DNA of 36,000 nucleotides, taken from positions 8,893,759 through 8,929,758 of the forward strand of contig NC_135559.1 in assembly GCF_964340395.1 (NCBI RefSeq), given 5' to 3'. Under the pieces are notes generated by a model. It worked only from the letters and a program-made list of their open reading frames with translations. It did not search any database and was not told the origin of the DNA. The position numbers and the translations under genes are program-made. How positions within the stretch are numbered: position 1 is the first letter of the stretch; each line of letters opens with the position of its first letter. This stretch comes from Glandiceps talaboti. Its lineage: Eukaryota; Hemichordata; Enteropneusta; Spengelidae. Shown here piece after piece: positions 32,601 to 36,000 of the stretch.

Positions 32601-35600
32601 GAAGTATAACCACAAAAAGTTAAATTTAACAGTAAATGTAATCTACTGCAAAATACTAGAAATTATCTCTGCTAATGTTATTTTACCGTAAGAGTACTGA
32701 ACCTGAGTGATATAGACATGGGTTGTCATGACGCTGAATAACTTTGACGAGTTAATTAAAGCCCCTCCAGTTTTCAGCCAAACATTTTTGTCTGTTCTTT
32801 TTCAACTGCAATTACTGATGAAGTAGTCCCTTGCAAAAAATAAAGTTTGTATATACAGTTATTGGTACACACTAGCCTAAATCTCAAGATTTCTCTTCAC
32901 ATCTAGCTCACAAATATGGCATATTTGTCAGGTCAGGATGCTACTTACACATTGTTTATATCATTCTAACAGTTGAGGTTTACTAATTTGCATGACATTT
33001 TTTTTCATGATTTCCCAATGAGCTTTATAGATGTCGATAAAGAGATGATGTCATCGGTACCATCCAGACTAAGGTACACACATAGTATTTACATAATCAA
33101 CTTACTATTTTTCCTCCAAAATGAAGTCTTGTAATATGCAATACATTTCATACTGGCTCCCATAGGATGTCTCTGTGCAAGTTGGTTATACATTGATGGC
33201 AGTGAAGGTTCAAAGGTTATTCTTGATCTCAATGGTGGAGGGATAGCTATGATTACATAGTTACACTACAACATAGAAAGAAAGAAATCTGATTGGTATT
33301 TGTATAATTTTGTTTAAATTTATCCGGCCACTTTTTTGGCTATGATTACATATAGTTACACTAGAATGTAACAAAAAGACCAGATTTGATCTGAATGCAT
33401 ATAAATTTGTTTGAATTGAGCTTGCTGTCTTTTTTGTATAAGTGAGGACACAGACAGACAGCCAGACATACAAACAGACACAGACAACACCACAATTACC
33501 TCCCCCCCCCCCCATACAAGAATAAACTATTTGTCTTTTTATTTTGAGGTGTTAGAAAAAACAAGGTCCTCTAGTCATAACTATTTATTTGGTAAAAACA
33601 AATAAAATCATCAAACATGCACAATTGAAAAATACAACATTTTGCTATTTGTGGCAAAATTATGTTATGAGTTTGAGGGGTTTATGAAGCATCACAGTAC
33701 TGTGAGAAGTTAAATATACAATCGTAGTACCATGGCGATGTCTTAAAAGTGATAGCATACTGAAATAAATCTAATCATTATTATTAAAGTTGTTAGTACA
33801 AAAAGACAATTAACTTATTTTTGAAAATTATGATATACGGCGGCAACAGTGAGTAATTAATTATATTAAAGTAAGAGAACGGAGACCACCCATTATGGAG
33901 TCATTATATAAATAGCATGGCTGAGAACAGAAGACAGACAATGCAGAGATAGATAGATATATATATGTTTTGGGGTCCACATTTATAGGTGTTTGTCACC
34001 TGTTTGGACGACCTGACATTTTTCAAAGTTAAATAAACAAAACAATTTAGATAAATAATGTGACTACAATATCTAGTAAATAACAAAATTTTGATACATT
34101 TTACTGCGATTGATGTGACCCCACACTGATGAGTATCAAATGAATAAATATAATCAGCATGACAAAGTCAACCATTGACAGGAGGGCACACTTCTATCCT
34201 ACCTACCAATTTTGAGCGTTTCGCGAAATTGCATATTGAAATGGACATTATCATGATAATCATTCAGCTTCTGCTAAAAATAGTCTACCATCAGTGAGAG
34301 TAGGCGATTGATGTGAATCACTACAACTGTCTAATGATATCTAAGTTGTATGTCTTCATCTCATCAACAGTTATCAATTATAGATGTATTTGTCACCTCA
34401 CCTTATAGTTATCGCCATCAAGTGTGGTAACCATGACACCATCATCCCTTTGTTGTATCTTAGCAACTGGAGACTTCAATTTCACTCGATCAGTTCCTAA
34501 TTCTTCTGCCATTTTGATTGGAATTTGTTGAGATCCACCAATGAATTTACGCTCCTAAAAGTGAATGCCCAGATTCAATGAAGAAGATTTTTTTAATTAT
34601 TTTTTTTTTTTTTTTTGGGGGGGGGGGGGGGGGGAGGGGGTCTCATTTGTACTACGTGATATAATGAATATCCAACTGGCTTTCATGAAAATGTCTAATG
34701 TTGGCTTAAAATGCTCTAAGCTAAACCAAAACTAGATTTCCAATTTCCAATTTCATTCTTAAGTTCGTATTTGAATGGAATTTAATGTCACTTTCCACAG
34801 GTAGTTGCATTGCAATTAAAGTGGCACAAGCCGAGTAAGTAAAAATACGTACATAACACCTTGATCAAACTATTCTAGCATAATGATAATGTCAAGGCAT
34901 GCATTCCATGACATCACAATTGTCTTCTGGCATTTTTAGAAAAGCAGACTGCATAGTAGATTTCCTAAACATGATAAATGTCATATTTGCAGAATAAAGA
35001 TTAATTTACCTCAGTGCCCATCATTTGCTGTTGATAATTTACCATCTTTTAAATTTGCATAATAAAGATTAATTTACCAGCCCATCATTTGCTGTTGATA
35101 ATTTAACATCTTTTAAATTTGCATAATAAAGATAAATTTACCAGCCCATCATTGGTTGTTGATGATTTAACATGTTAATTTGCACAATATAGATTAATTT
35201 ACCTGTCAGCTATTGGCTCTTGATAATTTAACATGTTAATTTGCATAATATAGATTAATTTACCTGCCAACCATTGGTTGTTGATAATTTAACATCTGTT
35301 AATTTGCATAATATAGATTAATTTACCTACCCACCATTGGTTGTTGATAATTTAACATCTGTTAATTTGCATAAAATAGAATTATTTACCTGCCCACCAT
35401 TGGTTGTTGATGATATTCTCATGAATCCTCCACATTGTCTTATATACCACAAATACCATAACATTGATATCTCATAAGGTTCTGCACATATGTTAATAAG
35501 AACCTGCTGCCTGGCGAAGTCTTTCATTTTCCTGAAAAAATAAATCATGCAATTTTTGAGACATATGAAATCAATTAAATATCAAGATATGGACAATGAC

Positions 35601-36000
35601 TAAAAACTTTCAATTAAATTGAAAAATAAGTTTATTTCATTCGGCAAACATTTACAATATTACATGCACAACATTTTACAAGTGCTTTTAAAAAAAATAT
35701 TTATGGAATGTATAAGCCTAGACCTTGTCCACTTCAAAACCCATGGTATAAGGCAATTTGTAATACTCTTGGCTTTACCCCTTTGTTTCAAAATCTTACA
35801 GAATCGGTAACCAAATCTTACAGAATCAGCAACCAAACCTAACAGAATCAGCAATCAATTTGAATTGCAAACTGTTTGTAATTATGGACTTCAATGATGT
35901 TATTACCGCTTGACACAAAAATGAACGTGGGCAGACTTACAAATGTTTACTTACTTTGTCCATAATGTTCTCTCTATCCATTCCTGCATTGTGGTGTTAT
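29482..36000 (-). CDS. MAO: Monoamine oxidase (MAO-A/B family), 3' part, 10 coding exons
   Basis: FAD-dependent outer mitochondrial membrane enzyme that oxidatively deaminates amines to aldehydes, producing H2O2 and ammonia. Join on minus: 36000-35955 (partial), 35531-35390, 34554-34402, 33265-33106, 32596-32500, 32276-32223, 31856-31701, 31277-31166, 30386-30324, 29652-29482; 383 codons plus TGA, all phases closing. In human MAO-B numbering (recalled, gap-free alignment) it keeps Lys296 (ASMKC), Trp388, the covalent-FAD Cys397 in YSGGCYTT (codon 31745-31747), Tyr398 and Tyr435 (EWSGYMEGG). The C-terminal 56 residues hold [11 protein letters not shown] and a hydrophobic anchor helix before a short basic tail. 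Gate positions differ: Asn at 172, Ser at 199, His at 326. The FAD-binding N-terminal third (about 140 residues) lies right of the window. It could be a MAO-A/B pre-duplication gene or a lineage paralogue. Confidence 0.96.
29780..30215. repeat. 110-127-bp tandem array in MAO intron, 4 units
   Basis: ATCAATATG(C/T)AAAT and TTGATATGCATGAAACTT-like blocks recur at about 29806, 29933, 30058 and 30168. Each block is itself partly palindromic (ATCAATATGCA / TGCATAATTGAT). Confidence 0.82.
30324..30386 (-). CDS. MAO: MAO visible exon 9
   Basis: 63 nt, phase 0/0, acceptor ACCAG, donor CCA|GTAAGT. Twenty-one residues, [15 protein letters not shown] then VEPPHP, equivalent to human ILHAMGKIPEDEIWQ. 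Confidence 0.94.
31166..31277 (-). CDS. MAO: MAO visible exon 8
   Basis: 112 nt, phase 2 to 0; acceptor AAAG, donor GAG|GTAACA. It encodes [20 protein letters not shown] and [17 protein letters not shown], the highly conserved FAD-contacting segment with the Tyr435 equivalent. Confidence 0.95.
31313..31745 (-). repeat. Tandem copies of MAO exon 7 end plus donor, 76-bp period
   Basis: CCTTCCAT (minus: ATGGAAGG with the splice junction) occurs at 31313, 31396, 31472, 31548, 31624 (as TCTTCCAT) and 31700 (the exon). Spacing is 76 bp, except 83 for the farthest. Each copy keeps a decayed CTGGCC exon piece and an ATGCAAATGTA intron piece. Confidence 0.92.
31701..31856 (-). CDS. MAO: MAO visible exon 7 (covalent FAD cysteine)
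   Basis: 156 nt, phase 2 to 2; acceptor AACAG, donor AAG|GTAAAT. It encodes [36 protein letters not shown] and PPGQFVQYG. Cys codon at 31745-31747. In human this span is split by an intron; here it is continuous. Five decayed copies of its 3' end follow, spaced 76 bp (the farthest 83). Confidence 0.95.
32223..32276 (-). CDS. MAO: MAO visible exon 6
   Basis: 54 nt, phase 2 to 2; acceptor TTCAG, donor AAG|GTAAGA. It encodes [17 protein letters not shown], aligned to human FILAHKARKLARLTKEE. Its size matches the short human exon of this region as I recall it. Confidence 0.93.
32500..32596 (-). CDS. MAO: MAO visible exon 5 (gate position 326)
   Basis: 97 nt, phase 1 to 2; acceptor CACAG, donor AGC|GTAAGT. 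It encodes [20 protein letters not shown] then [11 protein letters not shown]. The His codon at 32547-32549 falls where MAO-B has Tyr326 and MAO-A Ile335. Confidence 0.94.
33106..33265 (-). CDS. MAO: MAO visible exon 4 (catalytic Lys)
   Basis: 160 nt, phase 0 to 1; acceptor TTGTAG, donor ATA|GTAAGT. It encodes [20 protein letters not shown] and [18 protein letters not shown] with the Lys equivalent to MAO-B Lys296. Its 5' end and acceptor are duplicated upstream, at 33339-33431. Confidence 0.95.
33247..33431 (-). repeat. Duplicated start of MAO exon 4 plus acceptor
   Basis: The segment 33247-33336 (exon start and upstream intron) recurs at 33339-33431: GGCTATGATTACATATAGTT and AATTTGTTTGAATT match. 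The second copy retains a CTAG acceptor and the start of the exon on the minus strand. Confidence 0.88.
34402..34554 (-). CDS. MAO: MAO visible exon 3
   Basis: Fifty-one codons, phase 0/0; acceptor TTTTAG, donor AAG|GTGAGG. It encodes [29 protein letters not shown] and TLDGDNYK, aligned to human ERKFVGGSGQ...DRVKLERPV. Confidence 0.95.
34592..34640. repeat. Poly-T run followed by poly-G run
   Basis: T-rich 34592-34616 followed by G18 and AGGGGG. In the MAO sense strand it is a C-run then an A-run. Possible G-quadruplex former. Confidence 0.9.
34995..35416 (-). repeat. Tandem copies of MAO exon 2 end plus donor, 6 extra units
   Basis: TTAATTTACC (minus: GGTAAATTAA donor) ends at 35010, 35078, 35142, 35203, 35264, 35327 and, as exon, 35390. 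Each copy carries a decayed TCAACAACCAATGGTGGGCAG-like exon end, a GTAAAT donor and TTATGCAAATTA. Spacing is 61-68 bp. Confidence 0.94.
35390..35531 (-). CDS. MAO: MAO visible exon 2 (substrate-gate residues)
   Basis: 142 nt, acceptor TTTCAG, donor CAG|GTAAAT. It encodes [18 protein letters not shown] then [12 protein letters not shown] and [10 protein letters not shown]. Gate positions 172 and 199 are Asn (35492-35494) and Ser (35411-35413). Six decayed copies of its 3' end and donor follow in the intron. Confidence 0.95.
35797..35857 (-). repeat. Three short direct repeats, about 22 bp
   Basis: TCTTACAGAATC(A/G)G(C/T)AACCAAA-like units in the MAO intron after the partial exon. Confidence 0.75.
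35955..36000 (-). CDS. MAO: MAO visible exon 1 (cut by window edge)
   Basis: Only the last 46 nt are visible: [14 protein letters not shown] plus two bases, donor AAA|GTAAGT at 35954-35949. It corresponds to the human NMTMKELLDKLCWT segment. Phase 2 joins the next exon as a Lys codon. Confidence 0.88.

Noticed and set aside
35327-35548. Longer MAO exon ending STTNGG-stop
   Set aside because: It is read-through from the donor at 35390 into the first tandem copy; the splice phase and homology to the next exon (ERKFIGG) require the splice.

Overview
The window is animal nuclear DNA: AT-rich, intron-rich, with GT-AG introns, very long microsatellites and many small inverted-repeat elements. Two genes lie tail to tail. 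The style (short exons, large repeat-filled introns, long (ACAT)n and (TATG)n tracts) fits a marine invertebrate. I cannot tell deuterostome from lophotrochozoan by eye.

Plus strand, 1-20932: the 3' part of INTS6, Integrator complex subunit 6. Fifteen coding exons carry one uninterrupted frame of 928 codons plus stop, and every phase closes. About 60 N-terminal codons (start of the VWA domain) lie left of the window. Protein order: rest of VWA, conserved middle region, variable P/S/Q-rich linker with a 16-residue poly-Gln, then the conserved C-terminal INTS6 domain. Candidate poly(A) signals lie at 21667 and, better, at 24002.

Intergenic, about 20933-29481: no convincing gene. It holds microsatellites, two minisatellites, small transposon relics and a long inverted repeat.

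Minus strand, 36000-29482: the 3' part of a monoamine oxidase (MAO) gene, ten coding exons, 383 visible residues. The covalent-FAD Cys, catalytic Lys, aromatic-cage Tyr pair and C-terminal membrane anchor are all present. Three substrate-gate positions read Asn, Ser and His, unlike human MAO-B and only partly like MAO-A.

Main unusual observation: several introns begin with tandem copies of the preceding exon's 3' end plus its 5' splice site. This occurs at INTS6 exons ending 2932, 12811, 13460 and 17569 and at MAO exons ending 35390 and 31701. One acceptor-side case is at the MAO exon starting 33265. Up to six extra copies follow an exon, many keeping a usable GT donor; reading through in the exon frame meets a stop. 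Other notable items: a 1.8-kb minisatellite of 28-bp units with partly self-complementary ends, a fold-back element whose end is amplified as a 58-bp array, and two pairs of related miniature elements. The two genes are functionally unrelated (RNA 3'-end processing/transcription termination versus amine oxidation).
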